Counted from the stretch's first letter, positions 1-12,673 are shown. The stretch: DNA of 64,000 nucleotides from Caenorhabditis remanei (GCF_010183535.1 NC_071332.1:11904001-11968000), one strand, 5' to 3'. Made by a program: numbers and translations. Notes: a model not told the origin generated them from the sequence alone.

Positions 1-3000
1 CTCCTATTAACCGTAGTTCCTAGTCGACTAACTCTGAATGCAAACCTTCCGATTCAATATGAACTGGCAAACAATATATTGGAGAATTATCAGAAAGGAT
101 TGATACCGAAAGTTAGAAAGGACTCCCCGATCAATGTCACGATGTCAATACAACTCTATCAGATTATTCAAGTGGTAATCCATTCCGTGGGGGTCTATTT
201 GACACGTTTTGCCAAGTTTCTTTTTAAAATCTCTGCCGCATTTCTGACCACCGAGAGCCCATTTATCTTTCGCACTCTTCTTTTCTGCAAAGCTTGTGTT
301 GCTTTCTGATCACTGATTGAACTTTTTTTTTCCCCTCACAGAAAGTGATCTTGATCCAATAACCGATAACAACTGCCAGACTTTCTGAGGTACTAGAATC
401 TATCCAGTGGGTCTGATTTCTTAAACTTTTCTACCAGGGTTATTTTATCAGTAATTGAGACTCCTTACAATTAGGCAGGACTTTTGAGATTTACCCCCCT
501 TTAGCCGTACCAGACATATATTTTGGAACATTTTCTGACGTCTGTGTGTTCTGAAACATTGCTAAGTTTTGTGTTTTGATATTCAGACACATCACTTTTA
601 GACAGACTCATTATAATCTTCAGCCTTCAACTATTTTTTCAGAACGAGCCTCAACAATTTCTACTATTAAATGCATGGGTTGTGGAGGTCAGTTGCCGTT
701 GTTTCTCTGGTCAAACTGTCAACAAAACATCATTTTTTAGCGATGGGTAGATCAAATGTTGGGATGGGAACCTGAAGATTTTGACAATGAAACCGAGATT
801 ATGGTGAGACATGACGACGTCTGGCTACCGGATACCACTTTGTATAACTCGTAAGTTGGAAGAACTGTGCTAATATGAAAAGGGCTTGTTATACTTCATT
901 TCAAGGAAAATAATCGAGTTCTGGATAAAACTTGAATCTGGAATTGTAGAAATTACTTTCCTGTTTATAGAATTCTCCAGAGATTTTTGATCTTTCCTAA
1001 CGTTCATAGTAGAGTCTCACATTTCAGAATGGTATTTATTTTAAACAGGAAAGTAATTCTTGATGTGGGAAAAATTCAAAAAAAAATCTGAAGAATTAGA
1101 AACCAGAAAGGAAAAAGAAGATTTTCAGTCTGGAGATGGACGACTCTGCTTCAAAAAAGCTTACACACGTCAAACTGACAACATTGGGAAAACGACGAGG
1201 AGCAATGGTGGAGCTTTTATATCCAACAATCTATAAAATCAGTTGTCTTCTGAATCTCAGATTCTTCCCGTTCGACATGCAGGTAAAAAACTATGTGAGT
1301 TCATCCACCAGTTGCTTTTTTTTCAGAAATGTCGAATGACGTTCGGAAGTTGGTCTTTCGATAATAGTCTCATCGACTATTATCCCCGTCACTTCAAGAA
1401 TGGACCAATAGGATTGGCTAACTTTTTGGAAAACGATGCATGGAGCGTTCTCGTGACACATGGTGAGTTTAAGACTGTGGGATTCCGAATAATTTTTTCT
1501 TCCTATAAGGAGGTAAAATATATTCTTTATTTAGTTCTAGAAAGTTTAAAATCATAAGTTCAAAGGGCAAACAGCAAACATGTCAACTCCAAAATAGATC
1601 ATTTTGAGAGTTTGAGTAAAAGCTAGGATTAAAATTTGAACAAAACTCTTTGGTCATTCGCAACCCACAGAAATCAAGACATCAATGATCACAGGTCCTT
1701 ATAAATATGTTTTAAAGATTAAAAATTTGGATCGGTGTCAAATATTTTTAAATTTCTAGTCGATCGAGTCGAAAAGAAGTATGCATGCTGCCCTGTCAAC
1801 TATACAATGCTCCATTACGACGTCGTCATTCAACGTAAACCACTCTACTACGTCCTCAATCTGATTGCTCCCACCGCAGTCATCACTTTCATTTCAATCA
1901 TCGGGTTTTTCACGTCAGTCAATCCGTTCACCAACTTCTGCAACGTGTGCGTTTGGATACTAACCCCTATGTTCTTATCTCTTTTTGTCCAGATGTCTCG
2001 TGTGCGTCCTTTCATTTCCTTTCCTTTAGTTAACCCGATGGTACTAGAAACCATCAATTTATGTTGTTTTGCTTATAGGCTAACTTTCCTGTCCATATTC
2101 TCATTAGAAAAATTTCAAGCGAATCTGAGTATAAACTTTCAGATCATCCTCTGTGCACGATCTTCGCCAAGAGAAAATCACTTTGGGTATCACTACACTG
2201 CTATCAATGTCGATTATGATTTTCATGGTTTCTGACAAAATGCCATCGACGTCGACATGTGTTCCATTGATAGGTGAGCTACACGACCAGACGTGAATAG
2301 AGAACATTTGAAACTTTAGGATTGTTCTACACACTGATGATCACTATTATATCTTTCGGAACGCTCGCTGCCTCATCTGTAATCTTCGTTCAAAAATTGG
2401 GATCCATCGGTACTCCACCAGCATCCAACACAATGAAGTGGACTCATCGGATAGCTCCATTTGTCTGGATTCAAATGCCGCTTGTCATGAAACAAGCGTA
2501 TGCAAAGAGAGCAAAAGAAGAGAAACATCGAAAGAGAATGGCGAGAAGAGATAGTATGTGGAATAAAGTTTACAAGTTGGCAAGGGATCACTCAAAGTTA
2601 ATTTCCACTTCACAGGATGGAACACAGAAATTCAATCAGATTTCGGATTATAAGAACAATGATATCAATATCATTGACTCGCCGCCATCGAACATGGGTA
2701 AGTGGATGACCCGAATAAATAAAGATTCATAGAAACTGAAATAATCATAATTGAATATATATAGGTAAATTCATGAAGAAATGGAAAAACTATGGTAGGT
2801 TTAAAATAATACTTTTAGCAGATAATTGTGATGTATTTGGAGAGTGATTGTTTGGAGTTTTTGGGGAATCGTAGTTTCTGGAACTAGAGTGAAAAACAAA
2901 AAGGTGCTCATACCGTACCGTGCATGCCTCTCGTTCCCTATCTCGTATGAGTCCCTCTAGATTTATCTTTTTTCGCTTCTCACACGAATCTCCGATTTTC

Positions 3001-3322
3001 AGAAGAATCCGGCACATTGGAGACATTTGCAGCTCCAATGGACACCAGTTACACAGAATCTCTAAATATCCCAGATCTCAATCGTGAACCATCTCATAAT
3101 AGTATTCACAGTGTCTACAAACCGACGGAAATCCAACTGTCACCGTTCAATACTCGAAATATAGTCGAGTTAGAATGGGACTGGGTTGCTGCTGTCCTTG
3201 AGAGAGTATTCCTGATAGTCTTCACTGTTTTCTTCTTATTTTCTGCTATCGGAATCAATTTAGTTGGCTGGTTTTACTGGTATATGGAGAAAGAAGATAT
3301 TCAGGCTTTCGACTTTTTCTAG
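1..3322 (+). CDS. Cys-loop ligand-gated cation channel subunit (nAChR/DEG-3/PBO-like), 5' end outside window
   Basis: This is a pentameric ligand-gated channel subunit of the plasma membrane. Exons I can join: 1-174, 643-687, 741-850, 1129-1283, about 1327-1462, about 1759-1914, 2143-2271, then the exons carrying M3, the cytoplasmic loop and M4, ending at 3322. The extracellular part shows the WLPDTTLYNS motif, then a Cys-loop with exactly 13 residues between the cysteines (FPFD inside). A vicinal-cysteine YACCP in loop C is typical of alpha-type subunits. M1 ends in GFF. M2 follows EKITLGITTLLSMS; the Glu before the pore helix fits cation selectivity. M3 precedes a long basic loop, and M4 begins EWDWVAAVLERVF. 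The open frame at base 1 looks like signal peptide, so the start codon lies upstream. The ligand cannot be read from the sequence. The exact worm orthologue (acr, lgc or pbo type) is unresolved. Confidence 0.9.
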
Positions 3323-3420
3323 AGCTTTCGGAATCAGAATATTATTTGGACATGGTATTTTTCTGTGAGGTTACAATGTGAATGAACTATTTATTGTTTC
3401 TTAAATTGTTGTTATTTCAA

Positions 3421-4813
3421 TCAATAAATGACACTCGAATATGATTTATGATCTTGTTTCTTCGTTGTTCCATTCACTGAAATGATTGCTGTCTGTGGGG
3501 CTCCACGACAAAGCAAAAAATCTGAAAATTTGAGATTTAATACCAGTTTATTCAAACAAAACTCACTTTTGACAGTATTTCTAAACCCTTTGATAATGAA
3601 TAAAATGACAAATGGATCTGCTGCCGGGTATAAATGATTCATAACAACAGTAACATTTGCCCATGCTCCAAATGTTCCATCCACAAATGCGGCAACCGTC
3701 AGAACAGAATTTGGTATGAACATGAATATCAATGGAATCGTAGTTTGAACCACTAGAGCCGTGAAAAATTGATGTTGTAAATCTCTTGTTCTCTGAGATT
3801 TTCCCTTGATGTGACCTATTTTCCAATACGTCTTAATTCCATAATAGAATACGGCGGTGATGGAGAGTTGCTGAAAATAGGAAAGGGATGTTATACTGAA
3901 ACTGGTTACTGTATCACAGTACCATAACTGTTAAATGATGTACAACCCCAATCAAGTTATCCATGCGCAATGTTCTTTCAGAGGAAATCGTTTGATACTG
4001 AAGAAAATGTGGGGTTAAAAACAAATGAAGAATACCAAAACTTACAAATGAGTATGGAACGTAACCGACGTTTTCATGTTTGAGATCATAACATGTTGAG
4101 AGAATAAATCTGAAAACAATGAACATTCATCATATCTGTTTATTCAAAACCTAGAGAGATAACCCACTCCAAATCCTTTGTTGTCTCCTCATCCTCCTCA
4201 AAGAGAACATAAGCAACCGTCACCCAACTCAACGCTATGGACAACATTCCGACAATCCAGTAAATATAGTTTTTTCCTCGGAAATAAGAGAGTTTGTCTG
4301 GCTGACAAGCAACATAATATCTGTAGATGAAATGAACTGCGAACATAACAAAACACATAGCAAAGCAGCCACAGTAGGAAGCTAAAATGGGGATGTGGAT
4401 GAGATGTCAATGGGCACTCGGTACCTGATAAGACTCGGGCTGTGGAGTCAGAGAAATTGAACCTTTTTCTTTGGAGAACCATTATAGTGTTGTTGTAATG
4501 ATGCATTAACTGAAAAGTTTAACTTCAGAGAATCTCAATTTCAATTAGCGGCTCAACCGTTTGTAGGGAATAACTAAAAAAATGCAGAAATGACGGTTTT
4601 ATTTCTGAAACTCACTGGTCTCATAAACTTTTCTAATAGAGTGAAAATAAAACTGAATACACAAAATGTGATCATCAAATATCGGTAAGTTCCGATTCCA
4701 TGAACAGATCTTCCACACAATAAAATAAGTAAAGTCCCATTTCCGAAAACTGATGCAAATAATCCAATAGAAGAACAAATATCAGTGACTTGCAACCAGT
4801 ATACATTCGACAT
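3421..4813 (-). CDS. Seven-transmembrane chemoreceptor, Str/Srj class
   Basis: A nematode chemosensory GPCR of the Str superfamily. Starting at the ATG at 4813, the first exon encodes TM1 with the family-typical FGNGTLLIL and then GTYRYLMITF, characteristic of Str/Srj N-termini. Later exons carry HFIYRYY after TM3, then a gap of ordinary introns. TM6-TM7 reads LVVQTTIPLIFMFIP and then HLYPAADPFVILFIIKGFR, the classic Str C-terminal signature. The last exon begins near CRGAPQTA and stops at 3421. Introns are short with consensus sites; I did not fix each boundary. Its stop is about 100 bp from the stop of the neighbouring channel gene, so the two are convergent. It probably acts in cilia of sensory neurons, as known for the family. 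Intactness looks good, but str versus srj is not decided. Confidence 0.85.
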
Positions 4814-6080
4814 CTGGAAATATAAAAATACAAAGTTTAAGTGGAAACAACAGCGCAGTTCTAATTAGAAAAAAACAACCGACGAGAAATATAATTTAGA
4901 CGAGATCCCTTCTTTTTTTGCAGCGTCATCATGAAAATGAAATGTGTGAGTTGTCAAAAATTGACAGCTAATTCTCGATACTTCTCATATCTTTCATATT
5001 TTTCATTATGACATTTTGAGTCATAAATTAAATATAAAATCAAATTATTTTGTTTCCTCTAGTCTCAAAATGTCTACGCAGACTTATTTTCACTAAAAAA
5101 TAGTTTTTATTTTGTTTTTTCTCTTTCCGAAATTTCGTTAATGAGGGCTGATAAATTGGGATGACCACCAACACGTGTTACTGATCAGAATGACGAAGGA
5201 ATAAGGAAGAAAAATTTGTGGGAAAACGGGTAAATATACAAAACAGTGAATCAGAGGAAGACTAGACAAGAAGGTGGGACCATTGGGAATTGTAGGCATG
5301 TTTTTGAATGACAATGGACAAGGATTATTACAGAAAATACGATGAGAAGAATTCCTTGCCCACAGATTTTAAGTTCGAAAGCCATTTGGATTGTTCTTTT
5401 GGGGAGTGAGTCGATCATTACCATTCAGATGTTATCCGGAAAGACCCGCCACATAGGGGATCTCAAGAAAAAAAGAATACACTGATAATCAGAAGAATCT
5501 GGAAGAAGTAAACTCCTGAAACCCTGACACAATTTGATCAATCTCATTGAAAACCTTAGATTAGGCTGATCCGTGGTTTTCAATTAATTGAGCCCAATGC
5601 TCTGAATTATTAAAGTTCAAAATAACAAGAGAAGATCTGAAGCGGTCATTGTTGACGACCGGTATAATGAGTTGGATCCAATGACCACATTTTGTAAAAA
5701 AGGAAGTAATTCATTGTTTCATTGAAAAAATAAGTATAGAGTATCTTCAAAACGCATTCAAAAGATCACTGGTGTTGTGAACTCGCTTTATACGGTACAC
5801 TAAAAATTATAAATATCAATAGTTATCCAAGGATTACAAATAAAAAAAAACAAATAAATAAATACACTTTTAACCAACCATTTTCAATTTAATTGAAACA
5901 TCAAATGTGATACCTCCGTAATCCTCAGTAAAATAGTTAGTCCTACGGCTCCATAAAACATTAAGCTTTCTCCAGTATTGCGGTACAACTGACATGAATA
6001 AGTAGTCGCCCATCCAATAACATTAACAATTCATTTACCTTCCACGTGTTCACTATTCTCCCTCTATTTCACTTCAAGTT

Positions 6081-6101
6081 CCCCCCCCCCCCCCCCCCCC
6101 C
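6081..6101. repeat. Poly-C homopolymer (21 nt)
   Basis: An uninterrupted run of 21 C on the + strand, followed immediately by the GC-rich structured block. Read on the minus strand, it would be a poly-G tail downstream of the tRNA-like promoter boxes. Homopolymers of this length are prone to assembly error, so the exact count is uncertain. Confidence 0.85.
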
Positions 6102-6199
6102 TATTGACCTTGCCACGTACTCTCACGTACGTATCATTCTTATATATAAAAGACAATTGGGCGTTGTCTGAGGCGCTGTCCGCAACGGTTTTGGAAAGA

Positions 6200-6290
6200 G
6201 AAGAGAAATGAGCCAGCGGGCAAAACCGAACTGGCGTGCTTTGGACAACGACCGCCGCTTTAGACCACTCAACCATGCGAGCACATTCGA
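6200..6290 (-). repeat. tRNA-like (Pol III A-box/B-box-like) sequence, possible SINE or tRNA relic
   Basis: On the minus strand, 6275-6265 reads TGGTTGAGTGG, an excellent Pol III A-box of the tRNA-Leu/Ser kind. About 32 nt downstream, 6232-6222 reads AGTTCGGTTTT, a poor B-box. I could not fold a full cloverleaf: no 7-bp acceptor stem or 5+7 T-arm is visible, so this is not a functional tRNA gene on this evidence. Its promoter-like order, the poly-G run 120 nt downstream and the TTTA-repeat on the other side suggest a small dispersed repeat derived from a tRNA. Chance similarity remains possible. Confidence 0.35.
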
Positions 6291-6318
6291 AAGTCAATGA
6301 CCACGCGAATGAAGAGAG

Positions 6319-6360
6319 ACCAGCCGGCTCAACCGCCGAAGGCGGGGGAGACAGGCTGGT
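6319..6360. repeat. GC-rich nested hairpin
   Basis: ACCAGCC at 6319-6325 pairs with GGCTGGT at 6354-6360. Inside this arm, CCGCC (6333-6337) pairs with GGCGG (6341-6345) around a GAA loop. It sits between the tRNA-like block and an (AAAT)n tract near 6363-6380. The composition is unlike the surrounding AT-rich DNA, so it probably belongs to the same inserted repeat. Confidence 0.6.
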
Positions 6361-6675
6361 TTTAAATAAATAAATAAATAAAATACCTGAACTTTCGTTA
6401 AATGTTCAATCTTCCTTGAATAAGACCGTAAATTTACATTCTATATATTTCTATTCTCAGATTCAACTTTTTCAGTTCGATTCAGCTGTTCAACTTCCAG
6501 TTACTCACTCAAAACTCTAGTCAGTTTTTGTTTATATTCTGCAAACATGTATTTTTGTGTCTACTTTCACCTGCATTATACCAGATAATTCCGAAAACTG
6601 AATCTGAAAAAAAAAGTATAAAAACCACAGAATGCTACAAAGTTTGATTCATTTTATTCCTGGTTTCTCTGTAGA

Positions 6676-8275
6676 ATGTGCTCAATTTCCTTAGAAATAG
6701 ATGAGAGACATTACTACATTGTGGAAAACTTTGAACCAAAAACTCAAATAACTGTTATGCTATTTGTCAATTTCATATCAATATCTGTAAATGTGGTCAT
6801 GTTTTATGTGACAATTTTGAATTCAAAAAATGAATCAATGATGTATAGAACAGTGTCGTTTATTCACAACGTAAGTTCGCTTAGTTGTAGATATTGTCGA
6901 TAATGTCATGAGAAATATCAAGATTCAACGTTTCCAGTTTTCACTATTCTTGGCTCAGTTTTATTGGGGTTCAATTCTCAATCCGATCCCATTACTCCCT
7001 CTTCCCGGAGTTCAAAGCATCGGTGTTCTTCGTGGAATTGTGAGCACTTTTATGCTTTTAGTCTTCTGGATATTCTTATTTGCTGTATCTATTTTCATGA
7101 TGTACATGATTCTGTTGATTCGGTTGAGAGTTTTAGCTAGACGTGGAAATATGTTTCATGTGAGTTTTCTGAGTGCTATGAAAAGAAAAACCATATCCTC
7201 CAGCATCGCGTATCTGTAAACAGGTCAATTTTTGAAAAAACCAGTATTACGTCTCGGCAGGTGATTCCTGTTGCTTTCTTGTGAATCATGTATTCAGATA
7301 CACCCACGAAAAGATTCAGTCGTTGAGGAATGTAGTCTACAGATAGGTTTCACCTGCTTGGAATTATAATATAAGAGTTCTAAAATTAGAGCACAGATTA
7401 ACCGGACTATGAAAACCTTATTCAAATATGTAGTTACTCACAAAACGTAAAAACCCTTCAATTTCCACGATGAGAATCTAGACGAGATAACTTTTTTCAG
7501 CTCCGTGACTCTACATACATCATCATCTTCCTTGTGATTTTCATATTTGTATTCTTTCCAATTTTATCAAGAGTCATTCCGTTCCATGTATCAGAAGAAT
7601 CAATGAAAAATCATCTGATAAACTACTATCCAAACTGTTTGAATCTGTCCAAGTATCCTGGATTCTTTGTTTTTGTAAACACTTGTCAATCGAAGAAAGG
7701 AGTTTACGTTGTTTTAGTATCTCTGTTTGGAGGAGCAACATTATATTTGATAGTCTGTGCGATTTTAATTTATGAGATCAAAATGCAAAGTTATGCGTGG
7801 AATGTGAATAAAACTAAGAACCATATCAAGGTTTTGAAACAGACAGTTGTTCAGGTAAAGTCACAACAGGGTAGGACAGTTTGAGAAATAATGGTTTTTT
7901 TCAGAACATTTTTCGTTTTCTATTCTTGGCGATCGCTCCAGCCATTGTACTACGAAATACGTTCCTACCACCGGAATCAGATACAATAAGTTAGTTTTCA
8001 CAACGAAACGCTGAGTTTTAATATTTCAGATGAGTGTTTCATGAATATCATTCCCCTCTGTTACAGAGATCACCCTCTTCGCCAACGCAATGTTCACAGC
8101 TGCCCCAATTCCCTGTGCAATCGTTATATTGATTCAAAACACTACTTATCGCAACTTCTTGATTTCGAAAATATATTGTTGCGATAGAAAAACTCCTGCG
8201 GACAATAATGCATCAATTAGCAGTAAAAGTTTAGCGCCGAGTACGGTATTACAAAAAACCACGACTATTTTATGA
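6676..8275 (+). CDS. Seven-transmembrane chemoreceptor, Sri/Srh-like, copy 1
   Basis: The first of six related receptors in the window. The ATG at 6676 starts an exon through TM1-TM2 that ends at VSFIHN with a GTAAGT donor. The next exon begins FSLFLAQFYWGS and carries NPIPLLPLPGVQSIG, then the RLRVLARRGN stretch after TM3. A longer intron (about 7159-7500) follows. The third exon has the YYPNCLNLSKYPGFFVFVN block found in every copy. Further exons give NIFRFLFLAIAPA, then AAPIPCAIVILIQNTTYRNF, the TM7-tail signature, stopping at 8275. Q-W-G plus P-rich TM3 entry and the TYR C-terminal motif place it in the Str superfamily; Sri or Srh is my best guess. It lies in tandem with copy 2. No break was seen. 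Confidence 0.8.
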
Positions 8276-8664
8276 TGAATTTGATTGAAAATGCATATTT
8301 ATCAATTATTGTGTCTATTAAATCGTTTTATCCAAGTTGTTTTTGAAGAGTAATCATCAGAAAGTTTCCACTCCATAGTCAAGTGAACTCTGAACTTTCA
8401 TTTCTTTCAAAAATTGATAAACATTTGTATTTACTGTGATCAAAAATCTGGTTCTGCAACTCAAACAGAGACAGCCAACTCCGAATTCGATTAATTCAAA
8501 AGTCAAGAAGTTCTGAGAAACCACTTTTTGAATAAAAATCAAAAACCTTGTCTCTCTTTTCACCTTCATTGCACCTGTTCTTTACAAAACTTTCAACTTT
8601 TTTTTCAATCATGAAAGATGTGTTGTGGACGTTTTAGTGACTTTTCTCTCTATTAGTCTGCTTA
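8276..8664. other. Spacer between tandem receptors
   Basis: AT-rich intergenic DNA of about 390 bp between two plus-strand receptor genes. It should contain the 3' end of the upstream gene and the promoter of the next. I see no coding exon or structured element. Confidence 0.5.
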
Positions 8665-9924
8665 ATGGAAGTTGATCCACGTATTTATTATTCGGTGGAG
8701 AATCCGGACAGAACATTGCAAATATACTTAATGCCAGTTGTCAGTTCAATCAGTACTCTTGTCAACTTTTTGTTGTTCTATTTGATTTTTACCCATTCAG
8801 AGAAAGAGAGCGTTACCTATAGAAGTGTTCTCTTTTTCCATAATGTGAGTAAGTGAAGTGAATGATAACATCTACAGTGACCCTCGTTACAGTTATCTCT
8901 TTATCTTGCTCAATTATTCTGGGGTTCTGTCATCAATATGGTCTTTCTCCTCCCCTTTCCAGCTGTTTATAGTATTGGACCTCTTAAAGAATATTTCAAT
9001 TGCTTCTATCTAACTGGTCTGTGGTTTGCTCTGTTCGGCTGGTCAGCTCTAATGATGTTTTGGGTTTTACTTGTCAGGCTGAGGGCGTTGGCAAGGCAGG
9101 ATAGCTTTTTCAGTGTGAGTCTAACCAATTTTCTACTTCCCATTCCCCTGTATATTTTCCTTGTACATATTATATTTCAGTTCACTCAAAAAACCTATTG
9201 CACTGTAATAATTATACTCACATTTTATGTCTTTGTACCTATTTTCTGTGCTTGGATTCCTGGATATTCATCTGAAGAAAAAACAAGAGAATATGTTATG
9301 AAATGGTATCCAAATTGCTTGAAAGCTCTGCAACTAACTGGAATTTTCGTGAATACCAGTCCAGCAGCTATAATTGCAGTAACGATAGTCTCCTTTGGTT
9401 TGCTAGGGAGTGGAGCAATTGTGAGTTTGCTTTTAAGAAAGGATCTTTATTCAATTCATTTCAGATTTACATCCTTCTCTGCGTCATTATAGTTCACGAA
9501 ATACAGAAACAAAGTTCCACTTGGAGCAACAAAAAACGTAACTATCATGTGAAAGTTCTCCAAGATACAGTAATCCAAAACCTGATGAAATGTGTATTTC
9601 TGGCAGTTGCACCGGCAGCAGAATTGTGGAATATCTTCTTGGATCCTTCTAGAAATACAATTAGTGAGTATCTTGTTCCAAGATTTGTATCTTCATTTAT
9701 TCTCTCATACAGTGATAACTATGGTAGCCAATGTCATATTCGTCGCCGCTCCTATCCCGTGCACTTTGCTGATGTTTGTCCAAAATCGAACTTATCGGAA
9801 ATTTTTCATGAGAAAGTGTCCTTGTTTATATTTTTTTGAAAACGCCCCACCAGTTTCCAATATTTCAAGAAAAAGTGGCGCACTTGTATTCACGATCCAA
9901 CAAAAAACAAGAGTAACGAACTAA
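8665..9924 (+). CDS. Seven-transmembrane chemoreceptor, Sri/Srh-like, copy 2
   Basis: A paralog of the receptor just upstream, in the same orientation. The ATG at 8665 opens with MEVDPRIYYSVENPDR, closely matching the start of copy 1 (IDERHYYIVENFEP). Exon 2 has LAQLFWGSV, LLPFPAVYSIG and RLRALARQDSFF. Exon 3 has KWYPNCLKALQLTGIFVNT. The next exon has IIVHEIQKQSSTWSNKKRNYHVKVL (cytoplasmic loop) and LMKCVFLAVAPAAE. The last exon has AAPIPCTLLMFVQNRTYRKFF and stops at 9924. All expected blocks are in frame across standard introns, so it appears intact. It probably arose by tandem duplication of copy 1. Confidence 0.8.
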
Positions 9925-10145
9925 TAAAGATTCTGATATTCGAAATTAAACAGTGCTACAACTTTTCATTTCACATTAAACTGTCTTGAAATTATGACAG
10001 ATAAAGTTGGAATTTCAGAAATATATCTAAAGAAAGAGTGAAAAAATTACGACTGTTAAAGATCGAAGAGCCTTCCGATTTTTTTGTCAAATTTTCATAA
10101 ATTACAAATAATCAAACAAATTGTGAAATTACAGAACGACTTCAT
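9925..10145. other. Short convergent spacer
   Basis: About 220 bp between the stops of two convergent receptor genes. Only AT-rich 3'-flanking DNA is visible. Confidence 0.5.
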
Positions 10146-11669
10146 TTAATTCCCAGAATTCGACGTTCTCGGACTATTTTTAATGTTGACGATCGAAACC
10201 TGGATAGTTGCTCCTATTCTTGGTGTTTTTTGTTTGTTTCGAAAACGGAACATTGAGACAATAAATCGACGATATGCTGTGTTTTGGTAGAGGATTGTCA
10301 TGGCATATGGAATGGGAGAAGAGACAAAAATAGCATTGGAAATGATTGTGAGGGCTGAAATAAGCACTTCTAGCTAAGAAATATAATTCCTCAACTCGAA
10401 GAGGACACTATTGAAACGATTTTGTTGGACGATTTCAAACTATGAACACGTTTAGTCAAACTACAAATGAAAATGACAACTTATCACAAAATGGTTTGAC
10501 GTTGATAGAAGCGAAATTACAGGGGTTTTCCTCTTTATAAATTGCTCTTTGAAATAAAAAACTCACTGATTGTATCAGTTTCCGGGTCCCGAAACGCGTT
10601 CAGAATATGAAAAACTGGTGCTGCTGCGATAAAAACAGTCAGGATTATTGTCTGAAATTATATATTCTCATAATATGCAAACTATCTGGCATATAGCTTA
10701 TCACACACACACAAACCTGAATCACCGTGTCCTTCAACGCTTTCCTGTGATATTTCAATACTTTTTCACTCCAAATCTTGCATTGTTGATGAATTTCATG
10801 AAGAATAACTTGGCAAAGTATCAGATATAACTGAATTATTGAAACTCTTTTGACTCATTTTCAAGTGAAATTTCAACTTACGCAACCACCGGTTGCCATC
10901 AAGACAGTTGTTACTATCAATATTCTTCGGAATTTCCATGAATCTGTATAAATAAAAACTCCGGGGATATCCAATACCTTCATTGCATTCGGATAATTAT
11001 TCTTCACAAATGTTTGCGTTTCCAACACTGAAGAACCTGATGAAATCCAGCAAAATGGCATTGGAACAAGAATGTAAAATGAGAGAAGAGCAGTGAAAAT
11101 GCAATAAGTGGCAGTGGAGAACTGAAATAAATAGAAGACTTTGAGATGATATTTGTGAATTGAGACCTACTCGAAAATAACTTTCTTGCCTGGCTACACC
11201 ACGGAGTCTAACAATTAGAATAAGGAATTTAGTCAGGACAGTAATTGCAAACAATGAGAGCCAGATTATCTGAAATTCGAGTGATCAGGTGTTTGAATGA
11301 GCTTTTGTCTTAAATTGGAACAAAAGAGCTCATAAGGAAACTAACCACAAGTACATAAGAACTCAAATAAGGTGTCAAATATCCGATACCATACAATCCA
11401 GGAAATGGAAAAAGGAATACTAAACCATGAAAAGATCCCCAATGCAACTGAGATAACCACAAGGAAAAAGTCTGAATCAAGAGAATACTTCGATATAATT
11501 TTGACTCTCTCCTTCTCCCATCAGAAATAATCAAATAGAATAAAATGAAATTGACACTGACTGAAAATATATTGATACAATCCATAAGTGGCTGCTGGAG
11601 AGATCTATTTGAGTTCTCGATAGACGTGAATTTTCGAAAGTTCTGTGAGTTCGAGGTGTCGTTTTCCAT
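10146..11669 (-). CDS. Seven-transmembrane chemoreceptor, Sri/Srh-like, copy 3
   Basis: The ATG at 11669 begins MENDTSNSQNFRKF, then TM1 (NIFSVSVNFILFYLI). Then come LWLSQLHWGSFHGLVFLFPFPG and LYGIGYLTPYLSSYVLVV, a block shared almost word for word with copy 4 at 34308-35556. Downstream exons carry LIVRLRGVARQESYF, NNYPNAMKVLDIPGVFIYTDSW, and finally SSPIPYAMTILYQNTAYRRF, with the stop at 10146. It is the closest visible relative of copy 4. The giant retroelement now separates the two, having inserted about 270 bp upstream of this start codon, which may displace its promoter. Class assignment to Sri/Srh is inferred from short motifs. Confidence 0.8.
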
Positions 11670-11934
11670 TTATCTGATGAAAGAACTTGAGAGAAAAATG
11701 TTATGACCGACAGGCAGCTGAAATTTGTGAGTGAAAAAATTTCAAAGGAAAACAGACGTAAATTGAGAGGTTGTTTGATCTTTTCTAAAGAGAAAGAACA
11801 TACTAAATAGATGATTATAACTTCTTGTGTATACTTATATTCGTCATCCAAAAAGTTCAATTCTATCGGAATTGAAACTGTGTAATGAAACAGAGATCCG
11901 AAATCTCATATTCGATTCCATCTGCTCGGTAAAT

Positions 11935-11939
11935 ATTTA
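11935..11939. repeat. Target-site duplication, left copy (ATTTA)
   Basis: ATTTA immediately precedes the first base of the left LTR. The same five bases follow the right LTR at 34286-34290. A 5-bp duplication is normal for BEL/Pao and Ty3 elements. Confidence 0.9.
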
Positions 11940-12673
11940 TGTGGCCACCCCTTCTGTCTCCAGAAGGCCGCCGGTAATGTGCCGAGTAGGGTGGGAACAT
12001 GAGCCCAATTTATACTTCCAATAAGGTGGTTCAGTGGTTTTAAGGAAGCGCCCGATGTGCTGACAACTCAAGTATTTACAAGAACCATTTATTATAGGGA
12101 AAAAGCATGTCCCGCGAGGAACTGCATTAAAAACCTATTCGGTTCTGCCTTTTACAAAACAATAGAATTTAAAGGGAAAAGGGTTATCGAGGGAATATAG
12201 TAGCTGCTCTGCAAGCGACCGATACACGTATCGGGGGCTCTCGAGGGGCTACAAGACGCTCTCTAACAACTTCTCTTACAAAACACAATAATAACTCTCT
12301 TAGAGAGAGAACAAAAAGAACACTCTAAAAAGGAACACTGAATTATAAATGGCTTTAGGCCAAGCGAGGGGAGTCGGTCGAGTACGGTCACAGTCGTTTA
12401 GCAGGTGTGCGCGTGGCGAGACCAGCGGACGTCGGAAACAGCGTGCGCCTTTGACTGGAGAGACGCAGACACGACTAAATGGCGACAACTTGAATTGTGG
12501 AATATTACTTCCGCCTGAAATGGGGTTAAAGGGACAGGGAAGAAGGGAGTTAATTAACAGAAAGTAAAATACGTAATAAGTATAAACTAAATTAGAATAA
12601 TTTAGTAATACAAATTACATTTTAGTTTGGAGTGGGACAGGAACCTGATTCGGGGACCAGGAGACTGTCAACA
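11940..12673 (-). repeat. 3' LTR (left copy)
   Basis: 734 bp; by eye it matches the right LTR base for base. In the minus-strand sense it runs from 12673 to 11940. An AATAAA polyadenylation signal lies at 12093-12088. The end of the pol frame (to 12622) runs 52 bp into it. Two small open frames inside it are repeated identically in the other LTR and are not considered genes. Confidence 0.95.

Larger units (their letters stand above)
4814..6675. other. Intergenic spacer, mostly without genes
   Basis: AT-rich DNA between a minus-strand and a plus-strand receptor, both transcribed away from it, so promoters of both should lie here. I see no convincing coding exon. It holds the poly-C tract at 6081-6101 and the GC-rich tRNA-like and hairpin block at about 6100-6370, annotated separately. 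The remainder (4814-6060) shows nothing I can name. Confidence 0.6.

Noticed and set aside
851..1128. Extra exon (after the acceptor at 1027) in the channel gene
   Set aside because: All donors from it break the frame, whereas joining 850 directly to 1129 gives a perfect family motif (YNSLEMDD).
6200..6290. Functional tRNA-Leu/Ser gene
   Set aside because: Only the A-box is good; no acceptor stem, anticodon arm or T-arm could be folded.
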